From positions 1 through 55,411 of IMG/VR virus record IMGVR_UViG_3300021197_001537: DNA of 55,411 nucleotides; one strand, written 5' to 3'. This DNA is from a virus. The notes beneath the pieces were generated by a model. The model saw only the letters and a program-made list of their open reading frames with translations, had not been told where the DNA came from and did no database searches. The position numbers and the translations under genes are program-made. How positions within the stretch are numbered: position 1 is the stretch's first letter; each line of letters begins with the position of its first letter. Below are positions 1 through 9,500 of the stretch, piece after piece.

Positions 1-120
1 GTAGATAATGCGATGAAGTTATTAAACAGAGCCCTCTACAACATTCAGAGTGGCAAATACATAAAAAATAAATTATCTTGCAGTAAATGCGAGTTCAAAA
101 ACACACCAGAGTGTCCATAG
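1..120 (+). CDS. C-terminal end of a Cys-rich protein, possible PD-(D/E)XK-type nuclease (partial, 5' end outside window)
   Basis: An open frame enters at base 1 and ends at TAG 118-120, giving the last 39 residues of a protein. The tail holds a cysteine cluster, C-x2-C-x7-C, ending one residue before the stop (CSKCEFKNTPEC). A C-terminal cysteine cluster of this kind is known from Cas4/RecB-like PD-(D/E)XK exonucleases, where with one upstream cysteine it holds an iron-sulphur cluster or zinc. The catalytic part would lie outside the window, so the nuclease assignment is inference only. The next gene's Shine-Dalgarno site overlaps this stop codon, so the two genes are probably co-transcribed. 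Confidence 0.5.
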   Translation, partial: VDNAMKLLNRALYNIQSGKYIKNKLSCSKCEFKNTPECP

Positions 121-128
121 GAGAAAAG

Positions 129-1379
129 ATGACTAAAAAGATAAAAGTTTTAACTTTATCTGACCACCCCTTGTTTTCTACAGGGGTTGCGATTCAGACA
201 AAGATGTTTATCGAGGCGATGTTACAAACGGGTAAGTTTGAATTTGTCTCTTTAGCAGGAGCACAAAAGCATAGAGATATGTCACCAATTAAAACAGAGC
301 AATACGGCGACGATTGGAAGATTTTTCCTGTCGAGGGTTATGGGAACATTGAGACAATGCGTTCTGTTATGAGAACCGAAAGACCAGACATCGTTTGGTT
401 AATGACTGACCCTCGTTTCTACGAGTGGCTTTGGAAGATTGAAGACGAAGTAAGAGCCCAAGCCTCAATGGTTTATTACCACGTTTGGGACAACGACCCT
501 GCTCCTCATTATAATAAAAAGTTTTATGATTCTAATGACCTCGTGGTTTCTATTTCTAAGCTCACCGAAAGAGTTGTAAATGAGGTCGGAACGAAGGCAA
601 AGCACATTCGAATTCCGCACACCGTTGATGAGACTGTTTACAACATCTTACCTCAAGAGGATGTGTCAGAATTCAAGAAAGAGCACTTTGGCGAAGATGA
701 TAAAACGTTGTTCTTTTGGAATAACAGGAACGCACCTAGAAAGAATGTAACAACCCTTCTCTGGTGGTTTAAGGAATTCCTCGATGAAGTAGGGCACGAC
801 AAAGCGTCTTTATTGGTTCACACTGACCCAAGCGACCCCATGGGGACAGACCTTGAGGCGAACTTAAAACAACTGGGTCTTCAAGACGGTCAAGTAATGT
901 TGTCTAATTTGAAATATCCTGCTGACAGAATGGCGATGCTTTACAACGTTTCAGATTGTACTATTAACATTTCAGACGCAGAAGGCTTCGGACTTGCTAC
1001 GCTTGAGTCAATGGCATGTGGAACACCCATTCTCGTCAATGAGACAGGCGGTCTAAGCGAACAAATAAGAGATTGCGACAACGAACACGGAATTGGAATT
1101 AAACCCGCCACACGGACGATTATAGGCTCTCACAGGGTTCCTTACATTTATCAAGACAGGATTAGCAAAGAAGATTTTATTTCTGGTTTAAAGAAGTTTC
1201 ACTCTATGACAGAAGAGGAAAGAACTCGTCTTGGACAGCTTGGTCATAACCACGTTGTAAGAAACTATAACAGCAAAGACTTTTCCGAGAGTTGGGAAAA
1301 GGCTCTAACAAACATTTATAAAACAAAAGGTTCTTGGAAGAATCGCAAACACCAGAACTGGGAGATTATTGAACTATGA
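129..1379 (+). CDS. Glycosyltransferase, GT4-like (group 1)
   Basis: The protein is 416 residues from the ATG at 129. AGGAG at 119-123 sits at good spacing; the longer in-frame ATG at 87 lies inside the preceding gene and has no such site. The N-terminal half starts with a beta strand and glycine region typical of a GT-B Rossmann domain (KVLTLSDHPLFSTG). The C-terminal half carries the GT4 nucleotide-sugar signature E-x7-E (EGFGLATLE, about residues 285-293) followed by MACGTPILVNETGG. Family knowledge: such enzymes move a sugar from an activated donor to an acceptor. The acceptor is unknown; phage DNA, a virion protein or host surface glycan are all possible. The stop overlaps the start of a second glycosyltransferase by 4 bases, so the two probably act on one pathway. 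Confidence 0.85.
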   Translation: MTKKIKVLTLSDHPLFSTGVAIQTKMFIEAMLQTGKFEFVSLAGAQKHRDMSPIKTEQYGDDWKIFPVEGYGNIETMRSVMRTERPDIVWLMTDPRFYEWLWKIEDEVRAQASMVYYHVWDNDPAPHYNKKFYDSNDLVVSISKLTERVVNEVGTKAKHIRIPHTVDETVYNILPQEDVSEFKKEHFGEDDKTLFFWNNRNAPRKNVTTLLWWFKEFLDEVGHDKASLLVHTDPSDPMGTDLEANLKQLGLQDGQVMLSNLKYPADRMAMLYNVSDCTINISDAEGFGLATLESMACGTPILVNETGGLSEQIRDCDNEHGIGIKPATRTIIGSHRVPYIYQDRISKEDFISGLKKFHSMTEEERTRLGQLGHNHVVRNYNSKDFSESWEKALTNIYKTKGSWKNRKHQNWEIIEL

Positions 1380-2542
1380 GTAGAAAGATTTTAGTACGAG
1401 GACCAGCGTTATCTCGTTCAGGTTATGGGGAACACTGCCGTTCAGTTTTACGAGCACTTCGTTCTGATGACAGAAACGATGTTTATTTATTGAATGTAGG
1501 TTGGGGAGCTTCTGGTTGGCTATTCGAGGAAAACGAAGAGCGAGACTGGATTGATTCAACAATTATGAAGACAGCAAAGAAAGTTCAAACAGGAGAGTTA
1601 GACTTTGATTTATCAATTCAGGTTCAACTTCCTACAGAGTGGCAACCTCTTTGTGAAAAGAACATTGGAATTACTGCTGGAGTAGAAACGACACAAGCAC
1701 CACAATCTTGGGTCGAGGCTTGCGAGCAGATGGACCATATCGTTGTTCCATCACAACATTCGAAGGATTGCTTTACGGAAACACTTGCAGAAAAGATAGA
1801 AGTAATCAATTTTCCTGCTCGTCAGGCACGTTCGAAAAAGATTGATTTAAATGTTTCTTCTGATTTTAACTTTTTAACAGTGGCTCAATGGAACCCAAGA
1901 AAGAATGTAGAGCAAACCATTTTCTCATTCGTTCAAGAGTTCCAAAATGAGGATGTAGGTCTTATTTTAAAGCTTGGAATTCAAGGAGGAACTGAGATTG
2001 ATAGAGAGCATGTTAAGACAAGGCTTCAAGACTTGCTTGCAGAACTCCCACAGGATAGAAAATGTAAAGTTCATTTGCTTCACGGAACTTTATCTGATGA
2101 AGAGATGGTCTCACTTTATAAGAATAAAAACATCTCTGCTTACGTTACAACGTCACACGGCGAAGGTTATGGGCTTCCTATTTTCGAAGCAGCACAGCAC
2201 GGCGTTCCAGTTATCGCACCCAACTGGGGAGGGATTAAGGAGTTTTCAAACAACTCCATTGTAGAGATTGATTATGAAGAGAAGAATCTTGAAAAACATC
2301 ACTCTTGGGAAGGTGTTTTGGAAGAAACTTCAAGTTGGTGTTTTCCAGACACTAATTCAGTTCGCTCTCAGATGAGGGAGGTTTATAACAACCTTTCAAA
2401 GTATAATAAGCAGGCAAAGAGTCTTCAGAACCACATAAAGGACAATTTTACTGAACAACAGATAAACCTGTGCTATAATAATGTTATAGACAGTGTTCTA
2501 CAAACAACAACTGAAGGAGATGACACTAATGAAGTTAAGTGA
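1376..2542 (+). CDS. Second glycosyltransferase, GT4-like
   Basis: This 388-residue protein starts in an ATGA overlap with the first glycosyltransferase. The N-terminus has a glycine-containing first strand (VRGPALSRSGYGEH). The C-terminal domain has the GT4 pattern E-x7-E (EGYGLPIFE, about residues 263-271) followed by AAQHGVPVIAPNWGG. It is clearly related in fold to its upstream neighbour but divergent in sequence, so the pair looks like two different transferases rather than a recent duplication. Donor and acceptor cannot be read from the sequence. Sequential addition of two sugars to one acceptor is a reasonable inference from the tight coupling. No membrane segment is visible, which fits a cytoplasmic enzyme. 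Confidence 0.85.
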   Translation: MSRKILVRGPALSRSGYGEHCRSVLRALRSDDRNDVYLLNVGWGASGWLFEENEERDWIDSTIMKTAKKVQTGELDFDLSIQVQLPTEWQPLCEKNIGITAGVETTQAPQSWVEACEQMDHIVVPSQHSKDCFTETLAEKIEVINFPARQARSKKIDLNVSSDFNFLTVAQWNPRKNVEQTIFSFVQEFQNEDVGLILKLGIQGGTEIDREHVKTRLQDLLAELPQDRKCKVHLLHGTLSDEEMVSLYKNKNISAYVTTSHGEGYGLPIFEAAQHGVPVIAPNWGGIKEFSNNSIVEIDYEEKNLEKHHSWEGVLEETSSWCFPDTNSVRSQMREVYNNLSKYNKQAKSLQNHIKDNFTEQQINLCYNNVIDSVLQTTTEGDDTNEVK

Positions 2543-2735
2543 CCAAGCATTAGGAGCTATTATGATGGCTCTACAGAAGAGCCTATTAGAGCAAACCGAT
2601 ATTGTTCCTGTTTTGAAGTCCATGGAATTCACCAAGGACGAAGAAACCAAGCGTTGGGGCACCAAGGACGGAGAACTCGTAGTCGCTAACCCACCTACAT
2701 TCCAATTAAACCAAAACGAGGGTGAAGATAACTAA
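2529..2735 (+). CDS. Small conserved-type phage protein of unknown function
   Basis: I place the start at ATG 2529, giving 68 residues (MKLSDQALGAIMMALQKSL...). AAGGAG at 2514-2519 is well spaced for it; an in-frame ATG at 2520 is too close to that site and one at 2493 has none. The gene overlaps the end of the glycosyltransferase by 14 bases. It has an N-terminal amphipathic helix with several methionines and leucines and a C-terminal extended segment ending in a V-V-x-N-P-P motif. Small proteins of this style occur in T4-like marine phages next to the late sigma factor, but that is memory, not a search result. No catalytic residues can be proposed. Confidence 0.6.
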   Translation: MKLSDQALGAIMMALQKSLLEQTDIVPVLKSMEFTKDEETKRWGTKDGELVVANPPTFQLNQNEGEDN

Positions 2736-2989
2736 TGCCTTATTATTCTTACCAATGTTCAAAGTGTGAAGTTATTTTTAGAGCATTTCACGGCATGAAC
2801 GAAGAGCAGGAAGAATGTAAGTTCTGCTTGAGTAAGGATACTGAACTCACAAGAGTTTACGATAAGATAAATGTTAAGAAAACCACCCCGACAAAGACTT
2901 CTGCTGCTTCAAGAGTAAAAGAATTTATAAAAGACTCGAAAGAGGTTTTTGAACAGCAGAAGTCCGAGTCAAGAGTTGAGCATGATTGA
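2735..2989 (+). CDS. Zinc-ribbon protein, FmdB-like
   Basis: The 84-residue protein begins MPYYSYQCSKC and has two C-x2-C knuckles (C8/C11 and C28/C31). A small beta zinc ribbon with the aromatic P-x-Y-x-Y start is the hallmark of FmdB-like putative regulatory proteins. The C-terminal half is lysine/glutamate-rich and probably helical. FmdB-like proteins are often called regulatory, but a molecular role in phages is not established. The start overlaps the previous stop by one base (TAATG), indicating translational coupling. The position two genes upstream of the late sigma factor fits a role in transcription, but this is only suggestive. Confidence 0.65.
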   Translation: MPYYSYQCSKCEVIFRAFHGMNEEQEECKFCLSKDTELTRVYDKINVKKTTPTKTSAASRVKEFIKDSKEVFEQQKSESRVEHD

Positions 2990-3269
2990 AACTCTCATAA
3001 TTTATTTATTATTTCCCCTCGCAATTGCCTTTAATGCCATTCTTTTATGGTACATTAGGAAGTTGCTCATCATCATCGAAGATAATTCCGTTGAAATGAA
3101 GGAAAGGTTTAATGCCTTTCACGAATTCCTTGACGAGACTTATAAGATGGACCTGTTCTTTGGCGAACCTCGCTTGAAAGAATTATTATCCATTATTAAA
3201 GACTTTGACGAGTGGGCATCCGAATTCGAGGAAAGAATAATTACTGAAAAAGAAAATAATGACGACTGA
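2982..3269 (+). CDS. Small single-pass membrane protein, unknown function
   Basis: I use ATG 2982, giving 95 residues beginning MIETLIIYLLFPLAIAF. An in-frame ATG at 2949 would add 11 hydrophilic residues but lies deep inside the upstream gene. Residues about 2-28 form one hydrophobic transmembrane segment; the rest is charged and helical, probably cytoplasmic. The gene overlaps its upstream neighbour by 8 bases and the sigma factor gene downstream by 11. A membrane-anchored small protein directly upstream of gp55 is an arrangement I associate with T4-like marine phages. Function is unknown. Confidence 0.6.
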   Translation: MIETLIIYLLFPLAIAFNAILLWYIRKLLIIIEDNSVEMKERFNAFHEFLDETYKMDLFFGEPRLKELLSIIKDFDEWASEFEERIITEKENNDD

Positions 3270-4029
3270 AAACACACCAAGAAAAAAGATTAAAAGAAAA
3301 CGACGCAAAAGAACTAAAAGGCTTTATTTCACCCATGTTCACGAAGAAGCAATTATAGAATATTGTTCTACAAGTGATAGGGCAAAGAGAGAAAAACTTT
3401 ATAGAGAACTCATTCAACCTGCAATGGGTGAGATGGTAGATAAAATCGTCTACACTTATAAGTTCACAACTCTTCCTAACATTGACGAGCTTCGAGATGA
3501 GTGTAAGATTTGGCTTACAACTATTCTTGAGAAGTTCGATGTTTCCAAGGGTTCCAAAGCGTTTTCTTACTTTTCAGTCATTACTAAGAACTGGTTTATC
3601 CATAAAGTAAAAAGACATTCTATTCAGAGGAGGCGTGAAATCCAGTTTGACTCACTTCCAAGGTCTATTGAAGAAAGATACATGTCCACTTCAAACCCCT
3701 ATGAAGACTCAATGGAACAAAAGCAGTTTTGGCAAGCTCTTTGGAATGAGATTGAGAAGTGGGGTGAAATGCCTATGAAACCAACAGAGGAGCGTGTCTA
3801 CAAGGCAGTTAAGATTCTTTTGGAACAGCCCGATGATATTGAAATTTTTAATAAGAAAGCTATTTACCTTTACTTGAGAGAATTGACGGGACTTAACACA
3901 AAACAGGTCGTCAACAACTTAAATAAGTTAAGGTCTAAATACCGTTCTTTCAAGTCTGACTGGAATGAGGGTAAAGTCACCCACATAGAGGAAAGACAAA
4001 ATGGCGAAAAAGAAGAATCAGAACCTTGA
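3259..4029 (+). CDS. 55: Late-transcription sigma factor, T4 gp55-like
   Basis: The 256-residue protein has a strongly basic start (KKIKRKRRKRTKR) and then a sigma-like helical region: residues about 70-125 (LRDECKIWLTTILEKFD..KGSKAFSYFSVITKNWFIHKVKR) match the region 2 core of the gp55 family, where bulky aromatic residues recognise the -10-type late promoter. T4 gp55 replaces the host sigma, binds a short AT-rich late promoter (TATAAATA in T4) and works with the sliding clamp. T4 gp55 is 185 residues; the extra length here is at both ends. The C-terminus (GEKEESEP) shows no clear clamp-binding peptide. The gene overlaps both neighbours and probably drives transcription of the structural genes that follow. 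Confidence 0.85.
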   Translation: MTTENTPRKKIKRKRRKRTKRLYFTHVHEEAIIEYCSTSDRAKREKLYRELIQPAMGEMVDKIVYTYKFTTLPNIDELRDECKIWLTTILEKFDVSKGSKAFSYFSVITKNWFIHKVKRHSIQRRREIQFDSLPRSIEERYMSTSNPYEDSMEQKQFWQALWNEIEKWGEMPMKPTEERVYKAVKILLEQPDDIEIFNKKAIYLYLRELTGLNTKQVVNNLNKLRSKYRSFKSDWNEGKVTHIEERQNGEKEESEP

Positions 4030-4309
4030 AGAGTTTATCGGAGAGGCTCTAGAAAACATCCGCTCAGACAGAGCAATAACTTCCCACCTACTAACAGAGC
4101 TAGTTCAGGAAATGAACAAACAAGGCTCTATCTCTACTATCCAGCAATGCGGAATGATTGCTTCCAAATATGTAGAAACACTCCAAAGGTCAAATGAGCA
4201 GATAGTCAAACTTGCTGGACTTCTTCAAAAGAAAGAAGGAAAGCAAGAAGGCTTGACTGCTTCTGAGAAAGATGAAATCTACGACCTCTTAAACGAGTCG
4301 GAAGAATAA
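4001..4309 (+). CDS. Small helical protein downstream of gp55, unknown (candidate late-transcription accessory)
   Basis: The 102-residue protein overlaps the end of the sigma-factor gene by 29 bases and has a GAGGAAAG Shine-Dalgarno site. It is predicted all-helical: residues about 5-35 (EEFIGEALENIRSDRA..LLTELVQEM) and about 45-75 (KYVETLQRSNEQIVKLAGLLQKK). The C-terminus is acidic with hydrophobics, D-E-I-Y-D-L-L-N-E. In T4 the co-activator gp33 and gp55 each end in a short hydrophobic-acidic peptide that binds the sliding clamp. Because gp55 here lacks an obvious one, a clamp-binding or gp33-like role is an attractive hypothesis, but I recognise no direct family match. Confidence 0.55.
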   Translation: MAKKKNQNLEEFIGEALENIRSDRAITSHLLTELVQEMNKQGSISTIQQCGMIASKYVETLQRSNEQIVKLAGLLQKKEGKQEGLTASEKDEIYDLLNESEE

Positions 4310-4310
4310 A

Positions 4311-5675
4311 ATGTCTAATGCTGGTTGCAATAAAGATTCCGACCCAAACGTTGTCAAGGTCACTCCTAAGAAGAAAGCACCTAAGCACGACTTTGGAGAC
4401 TTGAATCCAAAGGTCAAACCAAAGACTTCTGGTAAGAGCTTTGATACCAAAAGAAACACTTCAATGGATGTTCTCAAGGATGTTGCGAGAACACACCTGA
4501 CAGATACATCTTTACCAGCAGGTAGGATGGTTGGAATAGTTTTAAGAAAGTTGACAGACTCAGAGTTATCGACTGAAGTGGATAACCCAGTCTTCGCCAG
4601 TCTTGGTCTAGTACAAGACCAAATTCTAAAACTGAAGGGCTATAAAATAAGAGTTCCAGAACTTGATGCTCACCTTCCAGAGCCAGAGACTTTTGACACT
4701 GGAGACCCGAATCAAGTAGCAGCGCACAGTTCGATTATTAACAGTCACAAAACTTATGTCTCCAAGAGTGAGGATTGCATAGAGCCAACCATAGGTTCTC
4801 TTGTTTGGGTTGAACTTGATAACAATGTTGGATTCTACCTTGAGCCTTTGACAAGCGGAACTTCAATGCCTGCGACAAAACAAGAACCAGATAGGGTAGG
4901 CGGCTCTAAAAAAGCCTTTTCTGGTCTTAAGCCAAAAGTCTCTTTATCAGGACCACTTCCAGCGGAATCTTCTCCACCACCAATAACGCCATATCGAATC
5001 TACAAGCTTGTCAGAGTTAAGGCTGACAAATTTACACCTATGGGGGAATATGGAGGATATGGTTCTATGAAGTTAAGAGAAGACGCAGCAAAAGCTTATA
5101 ACGAATTGAAAGCTGAAGTTAATTCTCTCGGCGGAATTGTCACTACATCTGGAGGAGTGAGAAGTCTCGCAAATGCTAAAAAATCAGCATCAAGAAGTCA
5201 GACTTCAATTCACTACACTGGTTTAGCTTTTGACTTAGGGATGTGGACTGGGATGTATGATGGAAGAATAAATGCAAAAGTTAAGGTCGATGCTACCAAA
5301 CAACCTTATGTGATAGAAAGGGTCGGAACAAGAAATTGGCATGTTTGGTGTAAAACTGAGAATCCAAATGTTCCTGTAAGAAAAATAAAAGCTTACATTT
5401 TTCCACACAAACAGGTTGTTGTCGAAGGAAGATTCTTTTCATTTACAGACCTCGCTTCAAAATACGGATTTACAGGCATCGGAGAGAGGAGCAAATTTAA
5501 GTCAACTTATGCTTGTGCTGAATGGTGGCACTTTAATTATCTAGTGCCACTTGTGAGGGGAAGAGATACCTTCGCATCAATTTTAGAAGAACTCTGGAGT
5601 GACAAGCAGCTACAAGGCTTCGCTGGTCATTCAAAATTTGGGGCTCGTGTCTGGGGTGAAGGGTGGAGAGGATAA
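4311..5675 (+). CDS. Baseplate spike/hub protein with C-terminal M15 (VanY-type) peptidase domain
   Basis: The 454-residue protein has three parts. Residues 1-55 are basic and low complexity. Residues about 65-185 look like a gp5-type OB-fold, with a short barrel strand motif PTIGSLVWVEL near 159-169. Residues about 245-445 carry M15 metallopeptidase signatures: S-x-H-x6-D (His301, Asp308 in SIHYTGLAFD) and E-W-W-H (Glu404, His407). His301, Asp308 and His407 would bind zinc and Glu404 would act as catalytic base. VanY/M15 enzymes cleave peptide cross-links in peptidoglycan. T4 gp5 carries a glycosidase at the matching place, so this protein probably opens the cell wall during injection by peptide cleavage. 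The neighbouring gp25 and gp6 genes support a baseplate position; a lytic endolysin is the alternative. Confidence 0.8.
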   Translation: MSNAGCNKDSDPNVVKVTPKKKAPKHDFGDLNPKVKPKTSGKSFDTKRNTSMDVLKDVARTHLTDTSLPAGRMVGIVLRKLTDSELSTEVDNPVFASLGLVQDQILKLKGYKIRVPELDAHLPEPETFDTGDPNQVAAHSSIINSHKTYVSKSEDCIEPTIGSLVWVELDNNVGFYLEPLTSGTSMPATKQEPDRVGGSKKAFSGLKPKVSLSGPLPAESSPPPITPYRIYKLVRVKADKFTPMGEYGGYGSMKLREDAAKAYNELKAEVNSLGGIVTTSGGVRSLANAKKSASRSQTSIHYTGLAFDLGMWTGMYDGRINAKVKVDATKQPYVIERVGTRNWHVWCKTENPNVPVRKIKAYIFPHKQVVVEGRFFSFTDLASKYGFTGIGERSKFKSTYACAEWWHFNYLVPLVRGRDTFASILEELWSDKQLQGFAGHSKFGARVWGEGWRG

Positions 5676-6590
5676 ATGTCTAAAAAGAAAGCAGTAGATA
5701 TCTCTGGATTAACAGAGACTAACCTAGAATCTATTTCAGGATTCACAAAGGCAGAAAAATCTAAAAGACAAGGTGTTTTTTGTGAAGAGTTGTTAGAGCC
5801 AATTCCACAATTTGCAAAAGCACCTTGTGAGATAGTCTACCCAGGCAAGAATAACAACTACATCGTAATGGGCAGAGACCGTCCAAGAACGAGGGACAGC
5901 GGTTATGGTGGTCAAGGTGACACTCAGGCTTCGATGATTGACATTGTAGTGGGTAGGATGTCTTATCAGCCAAACCAATCATCTTTCGTTGACCCTAACT
6001 TTATTACTGACTCTGCTAGAATTTACATTAGTCAAAAGACAGACCTCGATGAAAACTTTGGCTTGGTTGATGGCAATGTTGGAGAGTCTCGGTCGAAGTC
6101 TGGCATAGCCATTAAAGCAGATGCAGTCCGAATTATTGCGAGAGAAGGAATTAAATTAGTAACAAGAACAGACGAGGAAAACTCTCAAGGTGCGAATATG
6201 TCTGTTGCAGTTCCTGGAATAGACTTGATAGCAGGCAACGACGACACTGACCTACAATGGATTCCAAAGGGTGACAATCTCGTTTCCGCACTTAAAAGAT
6301 TGACTAATCACGTTCATAAATTAAACGGAATTGTAAATGGTCTTCTAATGTCACAGCATAAATTAAATAAAGCCCTAAAAGACCATTGGCACTTTTCAAC
6401 AAAACCTGGCGCAAGAACCTCATCATCACCAGTTGTCGATATCGTTGCAGGTCAGGTTATGTTAAGGCACATGCAGAAGACAAAGGTTTCCTTGAGAACA
6501 CACAGGGCTAACTTGGAAAACTTCGAGAAAAACTATTTATCATCAGCAGGTGAAGGCTGGATAAACAGTCGTTTCAATAAGGTAAATTAA
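5676..6590 (+). CDS. Putative central-spike/needle structural protein, unknown family
   Basis: The 304-residue protein starts directly after the M15 spike gene stop. Residues about 95-190 contain beta-rich, repetitive strands (SGIAIKADAVRIIAREGIKL) like the triple-stranded beta-helix strands of gp5/VgrG needles. The remainder is helical with many histidines (LTNHVHKLNGIV, KDHWHFS). Position beside the OB-fold/M15 protein suggests a second spike component or its tip chaperone. I see no enzymatic motif. The functional call is inference from context and strand pattern. Confidence 0.5.
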   Translation: MSKKKAVDISGLTETNLESISGFTKAEKSKRQGVFCEELLEPIPQFAKAPCEIVYPGKNNNYIVMGRDRPRTRDSGYGGQGDTQASMIDIVVGRMSYQPNQSSFVDPNFITDSARIYISQKTDLDENFGLVDGNVGESRSKSGIAIKADAVRIIAREGIKLVTRTDEENSQGANMSVAVPGIDLIAGNDDTDLQWIPKGDNLVSALKRLTNHVHKLNGIVNGLLMSQHKLNKALKDHWHFSTKPGARTSSSPVVDIVAGQVMLRHMQKTKVSLRTHRANLENFEKNYLSSAGEGWINSRFNKVN

Positions 6591-6591
6591 A

Positions 6592-9500
6592 ATGGCATTA
6601 ACACCAAGTCAATCACGACTCGAAGACCTTCGGGCAAAAGAGAAGTTTGCTATAGAGAATGGATACGATTATTCAAATCCAGCCCAAGGAAAAATTCAAT
6701 CTTGGGTCGAAGTCGAATTGGACTTTACCCCAGAAGAAGATAAATTAGTTCCACCCGCAGGTCGTCTAATCCTCAATAACGTAGATGCGGGCAGGATTTT
6801 ACAAAAAGACATTAACGCTTACTGTGCCGCTCATCCTCAAGTTTGTGCATCTGCTTCACGAAGAGATGAAATTTACAAAAGGATGGTCGAAGAAGGAACT
6901 ACACCAGAACCAAAACCAGCAGAGCCTGTAAGTCAAGATTTTATTCCTACGCCAATGGTTCCACCTTTACCTACATCTGCTACACACAGGGTTATCATAA
7001 ACGAGAGCAACATCGAAACAGTATTGCGGTCATTACCTGACCCAAACGCTGAAGTTGTTATGCCTCTTGAACCAGAGCAGCAGTTCATAGTCATTGATGA
7101 GGCAGTCGGACCCAACGGCACATTCACAGAAGTAAAGACTATTGGGACAACGCCCCAGAGTGCTCGCCTTTACGTCTTGAAAAACTTTATTTCACCTTTA
7201 CCGCAGACGCCCAAATCTGCCAAAATGGACCTGGGTCAACAGAAGTCTCTACCAATGCCTTCTGCAATCTCTCCAAGGTGGACGGACAAGAACGTAAATG
7301 TTTCTTATTTTGATGTCTCTGATGCTAAGGTTAAAGTTTCTGTTGAGACGAATTACGACTCAACAGGAGGAGAAAAATTAACAGAGAGAATGAGAGAGGC
7401 TCTCGCCACTGGACTGAAGATTATTCTGAAAGACAATGGAAAGAAATCTGATGAGGAAACTGTCAACAGACTTCTTCTTGAAAACTATTTTATTTTCGCT
7501 AGAGCAGAAGACTATTATGTTGACTCACGAGCAAAGATTCCAATGCGAGTCTTGGTTACTTTGCCTTATAAATACATTGAACCACTAGAGGATAAAGAAG
7601 AAGAGCCAGAATTTGACTTCTCTATTCAGATACCAGTTGCAAAATTCTTGGACATTTTCTCCACCGCCTCTAATAAGATAAAGACTCTAGGAAAGGGGAT
7701 GAAAGAGTTCGACGGAGAAATTCAAACATTCGACCCCGATAGGGAATCTGACAATCTTACTTCTTACGTTGATGAGATTGAAAAGCTTCTTACCGAAAAC
7801 GGATTGAAAGGTCCAACCTCCTCTCCTTCCGCACCACCGACTGACTTTATTATTATCGGATGGAAAGAGGGTTATGAACCGACATATGTAGCCTACCTCA
7901 ACCAAAAAAACAATGATAAAACGGTTATGTCAAAGTCGATGACCGTTTTTCAAAAGACAGAGCCTGTTGAATCAAAGAGGACTCAAGAACTTGTTCATAG
8001 AGTGCGTGAAATAGGTTCATTTGCGGGCTCTTGGACAGAATTTTTAGGAATCTTTTCAAAAGAAGAACCAGTAAGCATTATTCATAACAATCAGAACTTA
8101 GATAAACAGCCAAAGTCAGAAATTGGTCCCTCTGTAAAATCAGTTGAGCAAATGAGAAGAGAGGACAACTATCTTATTGACGATAATCGAAAAACAGAGA
8201 TTTATGAAGAAAGAAAAAACAAATCGACTGTAGTTGCATTAGCTGGTAGGGCAGCAGAAGACTTTCCAAAGACAGCAAACCAAGTAACCAGTCTTGAGAG
8301 TTCTTACGAGAGGGTTTTAAACAATGTAAACCTTCCATTCTTAATTTCAGAAGCAATAGCTTGTTTAGGAGATATCAGAGGGTTAAAATCAGAAGTTAGC
8401 GGAGCTTTAGGCTTCTTGTCACAGATTCATAAGATACCATCGGCTATTTTTCCTGATGACCTTCCAACAGACGACATATCAGCAGCATTTGTTTCCACTC
8501 TTAAAAACACTTTAGAGAGCATGATATCAGCCGTTCTCGTCTCACTTGTAAAGGGTGTGTTGGCAAGTTTGGGAGCAGCCTGCGCCGATGACGAACCAGC
8601 AGGAGAATCGCCGAGCCTGGAAGACCTGCTAAATGCAATGGAAAAGGTAGAGGGAGACTTTGATAAAGAGAAGGCAGCTTCCTTTATTGATGACCTCTTC
8701 AATGTCTTGACACCAGTAGAAATCTGTGAATTATTAGAGGGCAATCCAAGTGAAAAAACGCTGGAGATAGCACAAAGCTTGCTAAGAAGGTTATATCCAG
8801 AATTGGGTCTCGAAACGAAAACACAAATAATTAATTTCTTTCAAACCCTCGGCAACTTCATAAACTTTCAACTCTGTAGAGACATTTTGGACGAGCAAAT
8901 TCCAGATACGGACCTTAAGGTGGAAGACTTCTTGTGCGAAGATGAAAGTGACTCACTAAGAGAAGAACTACTTCGACAAAAGGGTGAAATGACCGAGGAC
9001 CAGATAAAGGAACAGCTTGCTAAAGATAAAGAAAGAAAAGAACAATTAGCAGACCAGTTATTGGCGGCATTGGAAAATGGACCTCTCGCCGACAACTTTA
9101 AAGCACCTGATTTATTCTGTGCAAAGGACTCGAACAAGCCTGGAGCAGCCTCATTTGTAGACGAAAGCTTTTCACTAATGTTAAGAGAGACTCTAGAGGG
9201 TCTATTCGGTGCTGTGTCCACTTCATTTAATAAAGAGGGCAACGAGTTTGCATCCACAACATTAGAACAAGTTCAGTATGAAAATGAGGAAGGTCAGCAA
9301 CTTTTCAGGTTTGAACCTGTTCCTCAATTTAAGAACATTATCAAAACATCAATTCCAGAACAGGCACCTGACAATCCAGCGTCATTCATTCTACCAGTCT
9401 CATCTACACCTGTTTCTAATAGCATAGCAGACAATATCAGGCGAAGAATTGATGATATTTCAAACATTTTTATTGGAATAGAATTAGTTGCAGGCAGCGA

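Noticed and set aside
2949-2981. Upstream ATG for the small membrane protein
   Set aside because: It would add hydrophilic residues before the membrane segment and lies well inside the previous gene; ATG 2982 gives a natural membrane-protein start.
7567-7574. Exact T4 late promoter core TATAAATA
   Set aside because: It lies in the middle of the 1842-residue gene with no nearby start codon context; in AT-rich DNA this is expected by chance.
8427-9257. Minus-strand open frames of 105 and 129 codons within the 1842-residue gene
   Set aside because: Both are Ser-rich mirror images of an acidic plus-strand coding region, without ribosome sites or recognisable motifs.
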